Positions 24,787-33,928 of a DNA stretch of 64,000 nucleotides are shown one piece after another. A model generated the notes under the pieces. That model was given only the letters and a program-made list of their open reading frames with translations, ran no database searches and was not told the origin of the DNA. The DNA lies in contig NZ_JBAJNO010000008.1 of assembly GCF_036880985.1 (NCBI RefSeq), forward strand, positions 2,233,500 to 2,297,499, read 5' to 3'. The first letter of the stretch is position 1. Every line of letters begins with the position of its first letter. The DNA comes from Limibacter armeniacum. GTDB lineage: Bacteria > Bacteroidota > Bacteroidia > Cytophagales > Flammeovirgaceae. The position numbers and the translations under genes are program-made.

Positions 24787-26499
24787 ATGCATTACATAAA
24801 AACCCAAGTACCAGCTTCAAACCACCCTGATAACAAGGTGTTGCAAGATGGCGCTTTAGTAAGCCATAATTTTTTCAAAAGTGACGTGTTGCTACAGCAT
24901 TTTCTGAATCGAGAGGTTTCGGATAAGGGCAAAGCATATATGAAAGAGAAATGGGATAGGATAGGTGTACTAGCTGCTGTCCAAATGGATAAATTATCTT
25001 TACAAGCTGATAAAAATCCTCCTGAACTGACCAAAAGGGATTGGTATGGAAATACGATTGATGAAATCAGTTTTCACCCGGCTTATTGGGAGTTGATGGG
25101 TTATGCAGTAGATGCTGAGATGTTTCGGGTTAAGTGGGAGCCTTCATTACGTGAAAAGTTTGCAGCCGAGACTCATAAAATGGGATTTGGTTCATACTTT
25201 CTTTATACCATGGGAGAAGGAGGTATTCCATGTCCACTTTGCATGACTGATGGTGTGGCAAGAATTATAGATAGGTATGCTGATGAAGCGACAAAGCAAC
25301 GGTTGTTGCCTAGAATTTATACTGATAATCCTGATAATTTGGCTACTGGAGCCATGTTTTTAACAGAGAAAGCAGGAGGGTCTGATGTGGGAGCCAATTT
25401 GGTCAAAGCTACAAAAGTAGAAGGGGATCAATACATATTAAATGGAGAGAAATGGTTTTGCAGCAATGCCAATGCAGAAATTATCTTAGCATTGGCTAGA
25501 ACGGATGAGCGTGTAAAAGGCACAGGAGGGCTGTCAATATTTTTGGTAGAGAGAACCTTAAAGGATGGAACCAAAAACCCGATTGAAGTAATCAGGTTAA
25601 AAGATAAACTAGGCGTACGCTCAATGGCTAGTGCAGAGTGTGTAATGACCAATACGGTAGGAACATTACTTGGTGAAGAAGGACAAGGCTTTAAAATTAT
25701 GGCTGAAATGGTAAACCTTTCAAGGGTTTACAATGCCGTAGCTTCTACTTCCATGTTCCGTCGGGCACTGATTGAGGCTTATCAGTTTATGTCATATAGA
25801 CAGACATTCGGGAAAAATGTAATGGAACATGCCTTGGTCAGAAAGAAACTTGAAGAAGTGACTGCCCATTATATCAGCGATTTTTACCTGACTTGGCATG
25901 CAATCAATATGCTTGATAAGGCTGATTCGGGAGATAAGAAGGCTGGAGAGTTGATTCGTTTCCTGACGCCAATGATCAAAAAACGGACAGCACAGTCATG
26001 TGTTTATTACATTCGGGAATGTATGGAAATGATGGGCGGTATGGGATATATTGAAGATGGTGTAATGCCAAAGATCATGCGTGATGCAATGGTACTGCCA
26101 ATATGGGAAGGAGCGGGCAATATTATGGCATTGGATATGATGAGGGCTGCATTAAAATCGGAGGGACTTTCTGTGATGCTTCATCAAATATCAGAAGTGT
26201 TTGACAACAACCAATATCAGGAAGGGCTGAGAGCTTTGAACAAATTGGTGAGCCAATTGAAAGAGGTACAGTCCATATCATCTGAGGAACAGGAGTGTGC
26301 TTATTATGCATTATTTGAGCACCTGACTGACTTATACATTATTTCGTTGCTCTATAGCTATTCTGATGATGAAAGTTTTGAATGGGTTTCACCAACTCTA
26401 GACTTTTGGAAAAGAAAAACCTTACAAACAGATGTGATTTCTTACAGACCTAAATCTAAAGAATCACTGGAGAAAATGATCGGATGGGAAATTCAATAA
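24787..26499 (+). CDS. AidB-like acyl-CoA dehydrogenase
   Basis: A flavoprotein of 570 residues from ATG 24787 (an in-frame TTG at 24757 is less likely). It is longer than ordinary acyl-CoA dehydrogenases (380-400 residues) and follows the AidB layout: NPPELTKRDWYGNTIDEISFHPAYWELM, FLTEKAGGSDVGAN, NGEKWFCSNANA, RLKDKLGVRSMASAE and the C-terminal PIWEGAGNIMALDMMRA. AidB in enteric bacteria is part of the alkylation response; in Bacteroidota the role may simply be acyl-CoA oxidation. A terminator follows. The neighbours do not fix the substrate. Confidence 0.88.
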   Translation: MHYIKTQVPASNHPDNKVLQDGALVSHNFFKSDVLLQHFLNREVSDKGKAYMKEKWDRIGVLAAVQMDKLSLQADKNPPELTKRDWYGNTIDEISFHPAYWELMGYAVDAEMFRVKWEPSLREKFAAETHKMGFGSYFLYTMGEGGIPCPLCMTDGVARIIDRYADEATKQRLLPRIYTDNPDNLATGAMFLTEKAGGSDVGANLVKATKVEGDQYILNGEKWFCSNANAEIILALARTDERVKGTGGLSIFLVERTLKDGTKNPIEVIRLKDKLGVRSMASAECVMTNTVGTLLGEEGQGFKIMAEMVNLSRVYNAVASTSMFRRALIEAYQFMSYRQTFGKNVMEHALVRKKLEEVTAHYISDFYLTWHAINMLDKADSGDKKAGELIRFLTPMIKKRTAQSCVYYIRECMEMMGGMGYIEDGVMPKIMRDAMVLPIWEGAGNIMALDMMRAALKSEGLSVMLHQISEVFDNNQYQEGLRALNKLVSQLKEVQSISSEEQECAYYALFEHLTDLYIISLLYSYSDDESFEWVSPTLDFWKRKTLQTDVISYRPKSKESLEKMIGWEIQ

Positions 26500-26511
26500 G
26501 TAAAAAGATAC

Positions 26512-26537
26512 AAAGCCCGCTTTAATGCGGTTTTTTT
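26512..26537 (+). terminator. Terminator after the AidB-like gene
   Basis: A short CCGC/GCGG stem with A-rich flank is followed by seven T. Confidence 0.65.
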
Positions 26538-26745
26538 GTTAATGTGTATTAATAATCAAGTGCACAATGCATGCGATAAGAGATCAATATGTTACGTGTC
26601 TGTCTTTTAGGTGAAATGCTCTCTCTAATTGTTGAGATGGACAGTTAATTTTGATGGTATAAAGTGTATTTACATTACCATCAATGTGGAACGGTACAAC
26701 GAGTACTACCAACGCCACTAATATCTTGACGATAAAAATTCAGCT

Positions 26746-27120
26746 ATGAACGTAAACACTTCAACTAACCAAAGGATTTTTCAAGGGGATGAATTAGACT
26801 ATATCAAAGAACTCTCAGGAGAAGATGATATGGTTTACCGACAGTTTATAAGTCTGCTGGGAGAATCTCTTCAGGAATGTAAAGAATGTTTTGCGACAGG
26901 TATCAGTAAAAGAGACTATCATATGATTGGAGTCCAAATTCACAAAATGAAGACCACATTCGATTTGCTAAATGAAACCGAAATTCAAAAAATCTTAAGA
27001 AGCGGAATGGAGTTGATCAAAAGGCAGGATACGCAATATGAGCAGCAGGTAATGAAATTACAGTCTCAGTTGAATGGGCGATGTGATTATTTGATAGAAG
27101 CTTTGAAAGTATTCTTATAA
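26746..27120 (+). CDS. Histidine phosphotransfer (Hpt) domain protein
   Basis: A 124-residue helical protein. IHKMKTTFDLLN (65-76) fits the Hpt motif H-x-[LM]-K-[GST], with His66 as the likely phosphate acceptor, and the surrounding four-helix pattern and length agree. Stand-alone Hpt proteins relay phosphate between hybrid kinases and response regulators. No kinase or regulator is adjacent. It ends before a terminator shared with convergent pyrE. Confidence 0.6.
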   Translation: MNVNTSTNQRIFQGDELDYIKELSGEDDMVYRQFISLLGESLQECKECFATGISKRDYHMIGVQIHKMKTTFDLLNETEIQKILRSGMELIKRQDTQYEQQVMKLQSQLNGRCDYLIEALKVFL

Positions 27121-27141
27121 GTATTTGACAACTCGAATCAC

Positions 27142-27176
27142 AAAAAAAGGTATCCACAAGAAGATACCTTTTTTTT
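27142..27176. terminator. Bidirectional terminator between the Hpt gene and pyrE
   Basis: The stem GGTATC/GATACC is extended by A7 and T8 runs on either side. Confidence 0.8.
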
Positions 27177-27200
27177 GTTATCTGCTATAAAAGAAGAAGA

Positions 27201-27836
27201 TTATTGTCCCCAAGTATCAGGGCTTTCTCTCCATTTCTTAAGAGAGTCGACAGTATCTTCTGCGATATATTTGTTCTCGTGAGCCAATTCAATCAGATGC
27301 TGGTAGTTAGACAATGTGTGAAGTGTAACACCTGCATCTTCAAAGTTTTGTGTTGCTACAGGGAAGCCATAAGTGAAAATGGCCATCATTCCCATTACTT
27401 CATAGCCAGCCTCTTTCAGGGCGTCAACCGCTTTCAGTGAGCTGCCACCTGTTGAAACCAAGTCTTCAATAACCACTACTTTTGATCCCTTAGGTGCTTC
27501 ACCTTCGATCATGTTGGTCATACCGTGTCCTTTAGGTTTTGACCTTACATAAAGTAGAGGAATATTTAGGGCATCAGCTACTAAAGCACCCTGAGGGATA
27601 CCAGCTGTTGCTACACCTGCAATGGCGTCTACTTCAGGATACAGTTCCTGAATTTTCATAGCCAAAGCCTGTTTGATATAAGTTCTTACTGTAGGGTGTG
27701 ACAGTGAAATTCTGTTGTCACAATAGATAGGGGATTTCCAACCTGAAGCCCAAGTGAATGGCTGGTCAGGGCGAATTTTGATTGCCTTGATATCCAGCAG
27801 TAATGATGCTACTTTCTTTGCTACTACATTTTCCAT
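27201..27836 (-). CDS. pyrE: Orotate phosphoribosyltransferase
   Basis: A 211-residue type I phosphoribosyltransferase that makes orotidine 5-phosphate from orotate and PRPP in pyrimidine synthesis. The PRPP motif VVVIEDLVSTGGSSLKAV is near 119-136, and RSKPKGHG near 98-105 carries the catalytic-loop basic residues. It stands apart from other pyr genes. Two abutting palindromes lie 48-77 nt upstream. Confidence 0.95.
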   Translation of the reverse strand: MENVVAKKVASLLLDIKAIKIRPDQPFTWASGWKSPIYCDNRISLSHPTVRTYIKQALAMKIQELYPEVDAIAGVATAGIPQGALVADALNIPLLYVRSKPKGHGMTNMIEGEAPKGSKVVVIEDLVSTGGSSLKAVDALKEAGYEVMGMMAIFTYGFPVATQNFEDAGVTLHTLSNYQHLIELAHENKYIAEDTVDSLKKWRESPDTWGQ

Positions 27837-27884
27837 GGCGGCAAAATTACATCAATTTGCCTAATAAAGGAATAAATATTCGCT

Positions 27885-27913
27885 CTTATATATAAGAAGT
27901 TATATAATAACTT
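27885..27913. promoter_or_regulatory. Two abutting palindromes upstream of pyrE
   Basis: CTTATATATAAG (27885-27896) is a perfect palindrome. It is followed at once by AAGTTATATAATAACTT (27897-27913), a 7-bp inverted repeat with a 3-nt centre. The position suits an operator for pyrE or for recQ on the other side. Confidence 0.35.
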
Positions 27914-28054
27914 TTAAATCTTAGAATCATCTGATTGGGTAACAATATGTTAAAGGTAGCAAGTGTCAAAAAGTAGGGTTCTATAGGTTAGAACGGGCAT
28001 TGACAGAAGTTGATTAGTCTGTGGTTTACCTATCGGTTTTGCTTTTTTTAATTC

Positions 28055-28062
28055 TATTTTTG
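28055..28062 (+). promoter_or_regulatory. Minus-7 promoter box of recQ
   Basis: TATTTTTG fits TAnnTTTG exactly, 57 nt before the recQ start. A TTG at ideal distance is not present. Confidence 0.4.
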
Positions 28063-28119
28063 TGTTAAGCATTCAGCTTAGAATACACCTTTTTTTACAG
28101 TAGAAGATTTAGAAGTGCT

Positions 28120-30039
28120 ATGAACAAGGCTGTCAATCTGCAACAGATTTTAAAACGCTTTTGGGGGTATGACCAATTCAGGCCATTACAGGAAGATATT
28201 ATCAGGTCAGTGATTGACGGTCATGATACATTGGCCTTACTGCCAACAGGTGGAGGTAAATCAATATGTTTTCAGGTTCCAGCCTTAGCCATCAACGGTG
28301 TTTGTGTGGTGGTTACTCCACTGATTGCATTGATGAAAGATCAGGTAGAGCAGCTTCGCAGAAGAGGTATTCCGGCAGTTGCAATCTATACAGGCATGAG
28401 CAGGAGAGAGATTGATATCCTTTTGGATAACGTAGTCTATGGGAAAGTAAAGTTTCTGTACCTGTCACCTGAACGTCTGAAGACCCCCATTTTTCAGGAA
28501 AGGGTGCAAAAAATGAATGTTGGCCTTTTGGCAATTGATGAGGCACATTGTATTTCTCAGTGGGGTTATGACTTTCGCCCACAGTATCTGGAGATTGCAG
28601 AACTGAGAAAACAGTTACCTGAAATTCCTTGCATAGCACTTACTGCAACAGCCACAAAAAGTGTCCAGCAAGACATTGTCAAGCAATTATCTTTCAAGGA
28701 AGGGTATAATCATTTTCAGAAAAGCTTTTCACGAGCAAATTTGTCTTATTCAACATTTGAAGTCGAAGACAAAAATGAGCGCATGTTAGGTATCCTGAAA
28801 AATGTTGAAGGCTCAGCAATTGTTTATGTAAGAACCCGAAGAAAGGCAGAGGAAGTATCCTATTTTTTACGTACAAAACAGGTAAGTGCTGATTTTTACC
28901 ATGCAGGAATTGAAAATGTAAAGAGGGCTGAAAAACAGGAAGCTTGGATTGCAGGTAAAATTAGGGTAATGGTAGCTACCAATGCATTTGGGATGGGAAT
29001 TGACAAGCCCGATGTGAGAACAGTGATCCATTTTGATATGCCTGACACACTGGAAGCCTACTATCAGGAGGCTGGCAGAGCAGGCAGGGATGAGAAGAAG
29101 GCATATGGGGTATTGCTTTACCAGAAAAAGGACTTTAAGGATATGATTGCTAAGACGGAAGCATCGTACCCTTCTATTGATATTATAAAAAAGGTATATC
29201 AGGCTTTAGCCAATTACTATAAGCTTGCCGCAGGTAGCGGAGAGATGGCAACATACGATTTCAACTTGGAAGATTTTGTCAGAACTTATGAGCTGGATTA
29301 TATGCAAGCTTTTTATGTGTTGAAAAGGTTGGAAGATCAAGAGTTTGTTCAATTCAATGATAGCCTGAAAGGTAGTTCAAGAATCTTGATTAAGGCTGAT
29401 AAGCAGGATCTTTACAAATTTCAGGTGGCCAATGCTCATTTTGATGCTTTTTTGAAATTGGTATTGAGAGTGTATGGTGGTGAATTGTTTACCAACTTTG
29501 TGTCAGTGTCTGAAAATAAGATTGCGACATTGTTGAACATGCCATACAGGGATGTGGTTAGCGCTTTTCAGGAAATGGATGCACAGGATATTATCATCTA
29601 TGAAAACCAAAAGGAACAACCTCAGCTAACTTTTCTGAAGCCAAGGTATACAGTACAGCAACTGCCATTCAATATCAAAAAAATGCAAGAGGAGAAGATG
29701 CAGGAAATGGCACGGATTAAGTCAGTGATCAATTATGCCCGAAATAAGGAACGCTGCCGTACATTGATGTTATTGGAGTATTTTGATGAGCAGTCAGATG
29801 CTTACTGTGGTGTTTGTGACAATTGTCTTAAAAAGAAAAAGAGAGGTCAGTTAGGTCAGATGGATTCAATAGCTGAACAAATCATGAAAGTGGTGCAGGA
29901 AGGTACAGCTTCAAATCTTAAAAATTTGGAGGAACAGGTAGGACCAGTCAACAGGCAAAAGTTTGTGGAAGTATTGAGAAAAATGATTGACTCAGGAGAG
30001 TTGGACTATCGCAAGGGTGGGGATGTGACTCATGGTTAA
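28120..30039 (+). CDS. recQ: RecQ-type ATP-dependent DNA helicase
   Basis: A superfamily 2 helicase of 639 residues acting 3' to 5' in recombination and repair. Walker A is LPTGGGKS near 43-50, the DEAH box is in LLAIDEAHCISQWGYDFRP near 137-155, and motif VI is YYQEAGRAGRDEKK near 317-330. The RecQ-Ct zinc site uses the cysteines in KERCRTLMLLEYF and YCGVCDNC near 545-567. The HRDC domain of long RecQ proteins is absent or reduced, so this is a short-form RecQ. A second RecQ may exist elsewhere in the genome. Confidence 0.92.
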   Translation: MNKAVNLQQILKRFWGYDQFRPLQEDIIRSVIDGHDTLALLPTGGGKSICFQVPALAINGVCVVVTPLIALMKDQVEQLRRRGIPAVAIYTGMSRREIDILLDNVVYGKVKFLYLSPERLKTPIFQERVQKMNVGLLAIDEAHCISQWGYDFRPQYLEIAELRKQLPEIPCIALTATATKSVQQDIVKQLSFKEGYNHFQKSFSRANLSYSTFEVEDKNERMLGILKNVEGSAIVYVRTRRKAEEVSYFLRTKQVSADFYHAGIENVKRAEKQEAWIAGKIRVMVATNAFGMGIDKPDVRTVIHFDMPDTLEAYYQEAGRAGRDEKKAYGVLLYQKKDFKDMIAKTEASYPSIDIIKKVYQALANYYKLAAGSGEMATYDFNLEDFVRTYELDYMQAFYVLKRLEDQEFVQFNDSLKGSSRILIKADKQDLYKFQVANAHFDAFLKLVLRVYGGELFTNFVSVSENKIATLLNMPYRDVVSAFQEMDAQDIIIYENQKEQPQLTFLKPRYTVQQLPFNIKKMQEEKMQEMARIKSVINYARNKERCRTLMLLEYFDEQSDAYCGVCDNCLKKKKRGQLGQMDSIAEQIMKVVQEGTASNLKNLEEQVGPVNRQKFVEVLRKMIDSGELDYRKGGDVTHG

Positions 30040-30296
30040 AAAGTGATTTTTGTCATGTTTCTATTTTCGCAACGGTTTGCAAAAGAAAGTTAACAAATTA
30101 AGTGTTGTCACCACTTTTAATACATTTCAATTCATACTACTTTTAAGAAGCAATTGTACGAATTCGGTCCAAATAGGGGAGACTTTTTAATGCTCTAAAA
30201 TCCTATTTCCCGAATTTCAAAATGGTTTTGTAATATGTAATTCTGACTCGTCTACCAATATTGTATTATTCGGTAGAGAGCCTAAATATCAGCCAG

Positions 30297-33044
30297 ATGA
30301 TAATTCGTTTTAAAATCAATTACCACACACAGTGGGGTCAAAGGCTTTATGTGGCAGGTTCGATTGCCAAATTAGGTAAGTTCAACGAAGAAGATGCGCT
30401 TGCCATGCAAACCATTCCAAATGGTGACTGGGAGGTTGCAGTTGATTTGAAAGGTAGTCGTGCCAAAGAAATCCGTTACAAGTATTTCTTGAAGGATGAA
30501 CATAACAACGCACTTTTCTGGGAACATGGAGAGGAAAGAGTAATCGGATTGGATAACAGCTTTGAGCAGGTTAGCCTTGAAGATACATGGAGGTCGAAGA
30601 AGGACGCTTTGAATGTATATGATTCTTCTGCTTTTACAAAAGCTATTTTCCACACTGAAGATGGTGTAGCTAAAAAAACGAAATCAGCAAACCAAAAGGC
30701 TAACTCATTATATGCATTCAGGGTGAAAGTACCTCGAATTGCGGAAGGTTATGAGGTGAGGCTAATGGGTAGTACAGCTGAATTAGGTAACTGGAAACCT
30801 GAAAAGGCAGCTGTTCTTTCGCATGTGTCTGGTACTTCTGATTGGGAGACAGAAGTGAGCTTTGGAAGTGGGGTAACCCATGTAAATTACAAGTTCGTAA
30901 TTGTTGAAAAGAAGTCTGGAAAAGCTGCAGATATAGAGTCAGGCAATGACAGATACCTGTATGTTGAGCCAGAGACAAATGACAAAAAGCTTTATGCTAT
31001 CTCTGGAGGATTTTTCAGGTACTCAAGCCATAATTGGAAAGGTGCAGGAGTAGCCATTCCTGTATTCTCACTTCGTTCAAAAGCAGGTTTAGGAGTAGGT
31101 GAGTTTACAGACATTAAACCGTTGGTGGATTGGTCTAAGAAGATCGGGTTGAAAATGGTACAGATTCTACCTGTAAATGATACCATGGCAACTCACACTT
31201 GGGTTGACTCTTACCCTTATGCGGCAGTTTCTGTATATGCATTGCACCCACTTTATCTAAATGTAGAACAGGCAGGAACACTGAAGTCCAAAAAAGAAAT
31301 GACTGCTCTGGCAAAGAAAAAGGCAGAGTTGAACGAGTTGGATGAGATTGATTACGAAGCTGTGATGCTTGAGAAGCTCAAGTATATGAGGGCTTTGTGG
31401 GCAGAGCAAAAAGACGCTTTTTACAAGGATAAGAAGGTTCAGGCTTTTGTCAAGGAGCATGAAAACTGGCTGAAACCATATGCTGCTTTCTCATATCTGA
31501 GAGAAAAGAATGGTACGCCTGATTACAATCAGTGGAAAACACATAGCAAGTTTGTCAGAAAGAATATATACGCACTCTTTGAGCCAAAATCAGATGCCAG
31601 GGACGAAGTGTATTTCTATGTCTTTATGCAGTACCACTTACACCTGCAATTGTTGGAAGCAGCAGAATATGCAAGAGCCAACAAGGTGGTGTTGAAAGGA
31701 GATATTCCAATTGGTATTTACCGATACAGTGCTGATGCTTGGTCGGAACCCCGCCTTTACAATATGGATGGGCAGGCAGGTGCGCCACCAGATGACTTTG
31801 CAGTAAATGGTCAGAACTGGGGCTTCCCAACTTATAACTGGGAAGAAATGCAGAAAGATGGTTACCAATGGTGGGTAAGTAGGTTACACCATTTGTCTCA
31901 GTACTTTGAAGCATTCCGTATTGACCATATTTTAGGATTTTTCCGCATATGGGAAATTCCATTGCATTCAGTACAAGGACTTTTGGGGCAATTCCGTCCT
32001 GCATTGCCAATTCACATTCAGGAGTTTTCGGATAGAGGAATTCATTTCAATTACGAACGTTATTGTAAGCCATATATCCGTGAACACTTCCTTGGTGAAG
32101 TATTTGGTGAAAATGCAGTATATGCTAAGGAAACATTCCTTGAAGAATATGCTCCAGGAGAATATAAGTTTAAAGAGCAATTTGATTCTCAGTTAAAAAT
32201 ACAGCAATACTTTAATGATCAGACTGGTAAGTCTGTAGAGGACGCTGCCAAAGATGAGAAGTTGCGTGATGCATTATATAGCTTGCACAATGAAGTGCTG
32301 TTCATGGAAGCACTCGGATATGAGGATGGTGAGCATTTTGCTCCGAGAGTGACAATGGATAAGTCCCGTACTTACAGTGAGCTGAGTGATCATGAAAGAG
32401 GTGTTTTCTGGGATCTGTACATAGATTATTTCTTCCGTAGACAAGAAGGTTTGTGGAGAGATCAGGCAATGCAGAAGCTGCCTGCTATCAAGGAAGCTAC
32501 AGAAATGTTGATTTGTGGTGAAGACCTTGGTATGGTACCTGATTGTGTGCCTGGTGTAATGCAAGAATTGGATATCCTAAGTCTGGAGATCCAGCGAATG
32601 CCAAAAGACATTAATCAGGAGTTTGGGCACCCTGCTTATTATCCATACATGTCTGTTGGTTCTACTTCAACTCATGATATGGCAACTATCAGAGGTTGGT
32701 GGGAAGAGGATCCGCAAACTGCGCAAGAGTTCTATAACCATATGTTGGGACATTGGGGTGCTTCTCCATTCTTCTGTGAGCCTTGGGTGGCAAAGGATAT
32801 CATTAACCAACATATGTATTCACCAAGTATGTGGGCAGTATTCCCGATTCAGGACTTGTTGGCTATTGATGGTGAGTTGAGAAGAGAAGATGCAAGAATT
32901 GAGCAGATCAACGTACCTGCTATCAAGCATCATTATTGGAGATATAGATTCCATATTCCAATGGAAGATATGATCAAGAAGGCAGCATTTAATAAAGAGC
33001 TAGGAGAGATGCTGAAAAGGTCTGGTAGAAATACACCTTTCTAG
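30297..33044 (+). CDS. malQ: 4-alpha-glucanotransferase with two N-terminal starch-binding domains
   Basis: A GH77 disproportionating enzyme of 915 residues from ATG 30297 (TTG 30261 is possible). Two CBM20-like domains precede the catalytic part: IRFKINYHTQWGQRLYVAGS at the N-terminus and YEVRLMGSTAELGNW near 155-170. The GH77 core has FRIDHILGFFRIWEIP near 540 and ICGEDLGMVPDCVP near 740, holding the catalytic aspartate and the acid/base glutamate. The CBM20-GH77 layout resembles plant DPE2, which transfers glucose from maltose to polysaccharide. No other glycogen or maltose genes are adjacent. Confidence 0.9.
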   Translation: MIIRFKINYHTQWGQRLYVAGSIAKLGKFNEEDALAMQTIPNGDWEVAVDLKGSRAKEIRYKYFLKDEHNNALFWEHGEERVIGLDNSFEQVSLEDTWRSKKDALNVYDSSAFTKAIFHTEDGVAKKTKSANQKANSLYAFRVKVPRIAEGYEVRLMGSTAELGNWKPEKAAVLSHVSGTSDWETEVSFGSGVTHVNYKFVIVEKKSGKAADIESGNDRYLYVEPETNDKKLYAISGGFFRYSSHNWKGAGVAIPVFSLRSKAGLGVGEFTDIKPLVDWSKKIGLKMVQILPVNDTMATHTWVDSYPYAAVSVYALHPLYLNVEQAGTLKSKKEMTALAKKKAELNELDEIDYEAVMLEKLKYMRALWAEQKDAFYKDKKVQAFVKEHENWLKPYAAFSYLREKNGTPDYNQWKTHSKFVRKNIYALFEPKSDARDEVYFYVFMQYHLHLQLLEAAEYARANKVVLKGDIPIGIYRYSADAWSEPRLYNMDGQAGAPPDDFAVNGQNWGFPTYNWEEMQKDGYQWWVSRLHHLSQYFEAFRIDHILGFFRIWEIPLHSVQGLLGQFRPALPIHIQEFSDRGIHFNYERYCKPYIREHFLGEVFGENAVYAKETFLEEYAPGEYKFKEQFDSQLKIQQYFNDQTGKSVEDAAKDEKLRDALYSLHNEVLFMEALGYEDGEHFAPRVTMDKSRTYSELSDHERGVFWDLYIDYFFRRQEGLWRDQAMQKLPAIKEATEMLICGEDLGMVPDCVPGVMQELDILSLEIQRMPKDINQEFGHPAYYPYMSVGSTSTHDMATIRGWWEEDPQTAQEFYNHMLGHWGASPFFCEPWVAKDIINQHMYSPSMWAVFPIQDLLAIDGELRREDARIEQINVPAIKHHYWRYRFHIPMEDMIKKAAFNKELGEMLKRSGRNTPF

Positions 33045-33129
33045 TCTTTTGAATAGTATTGTCACGAATAGTCTCAATATTGGGATAACCATTTAGGACT
33101 ATTCGTGAAACGAATAAATAAGTGATATG

Positions 33130-33172
33130 AAAAAAGGTCTCAAAGAATTCAATCTTTGAGACCTTTTTTTAT
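33130..33172. terminator. Terminator between malQ and a convergent gene
   Basis: A 10-bp stem GGTCTCAAAG/CTTTGAGACC is flanked by A6 and T7, so it can serve both strands. Confidence 0.8.
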
Positions 33173-33190
33173 TTGTCCATGTTAGCTACC

Positions 33191-33820
33191 TCAGATCATA
33201 AGGTATTTAATTCTTTCACCTTTTTGGGAAATGGCTTCTTTAGAGATTAGCTCTTCATATAGCATAGTGGTCATTTCCTCTCCATATTCATAGTCTTTAT
33301 AGAAATTGGAAATGTAATTTTGGAATTTCTTGACTGTTTTTGGTCTTCTGACTGGAGTGATTGTCTTGAGATTCCTGATAATTGTAATGGCTTCATCACT
33401 AAAAGCCTTTTCATTTACAATTTCTACAGTTTCTTTTTCATCAAGGTTCAATGCCGAAGCTATATTTTTATAGCTTGGCTCCAACAAGCGCATACATACC
33501 CTTCCTTCTTTTTTGATAATTGAAATCAGGTTATCATATGCCTTTGAGTGGCTTATTATGACAAAAGAAGAATTTCGGTGAGCTTTCTGATGAAATTCAC
33601 CCAGTTTTAGTTTCATTAAATCCTCTAAGTAGTCTTCAGATGCTTTGGAAGCTTGAAACAACTTGCACTGTGCTTGAAGCTGCCTTTTGAGTTGCTGAAG
33701 AGGTTTGTTGATCCTAAAGTCCTTTTCTAAAAAGAATACAAACTGCCAACGGTTGTCATCAAAACCTTCAGGGTTAATATCCTGTGCTGAAATATGATCT
33801 ATAAATACGTAAGATTTCAT
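33191..33820 (-). CDS. PIN-like/NYN-type nuclease-fold protein with C-terminal helix domain
   Basis: A 209-residue protein. The start MKSYVFIDHISAQDINPEGFDDNRWQFVFFLEKD resembles the first strands of PIN-like domains, and SFVIISHSKAYDNLISIIKKEG near 87-108 matches the I-I-S-K-x-x-x-[FY]-D-x-L-I segment of a bacterial PIN-like family. The C-terminal RRPKTVKKFQNYISNFYKD and LYEELISKEAISQKGERIKYLM resemble the RP-x-T-x-x-x-L helix and winged segment of that family. Some acidic metal ligands are not clear, so activity is uncertain. An odd palindrome, TTGACCTCAGGTCAA, lies just upstream. Confidence 0.45.
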   Translation of the reverse strand: MKSYVFIDHISAQDINPEGFDDNRWQFVFFLEKDFRINKPLQQLKRQLQAQCKLFQASKASEDYLEDLMKLKLGEFHQKAHRNSSFVIISHSKAYDNLISIIKKEGRVCMRLLEPSYKNIASALNLDEKETVEIVNEKAFSDEAITIIRNLKTITPVRRPKTVKKFQNYISNFYKDYEYGEEMTTMLYEELISKEAISQKGERIKYLMI

Positions 33821-33835
33821 TCTAATCGATTGCTA

Positions 33836-33850
33836 TTGACCTCAGGTCAA
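33836..33850. promoter_or_regulatory. Operator-like inverted repeat before the PIN-like gene
   Basis: TTGACCTCAGGTCAA is a perfect 7-bp inverted repeat around one base. It overlaps a minus-strand TAATTTTG box (33855-33848), 15 nt upstream of the start codon. Confidence 0.35.
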
Positions 33851-33928
33851 AATTATTTTCCGCAAATATAGACCTTTGATTCGAGTTTTCGGGGAAATGA
33901 GATGTATTTGACTCTTTAAATTACCAAT

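Noticed and set aside
26589-26648. 19-codon frame MLRVCLLGEMLSLIVEMDS
   Set aside because: It has no terminator, complementarity or promoter support of the kind seen at 18940, and is likely chance.
27842-27849. TAATTTTG box (minus strand) 6 nt before pyrE
   Set aside because: It is too close to the start codon and has no TTG partner; a leaderless mRNA would be needed.
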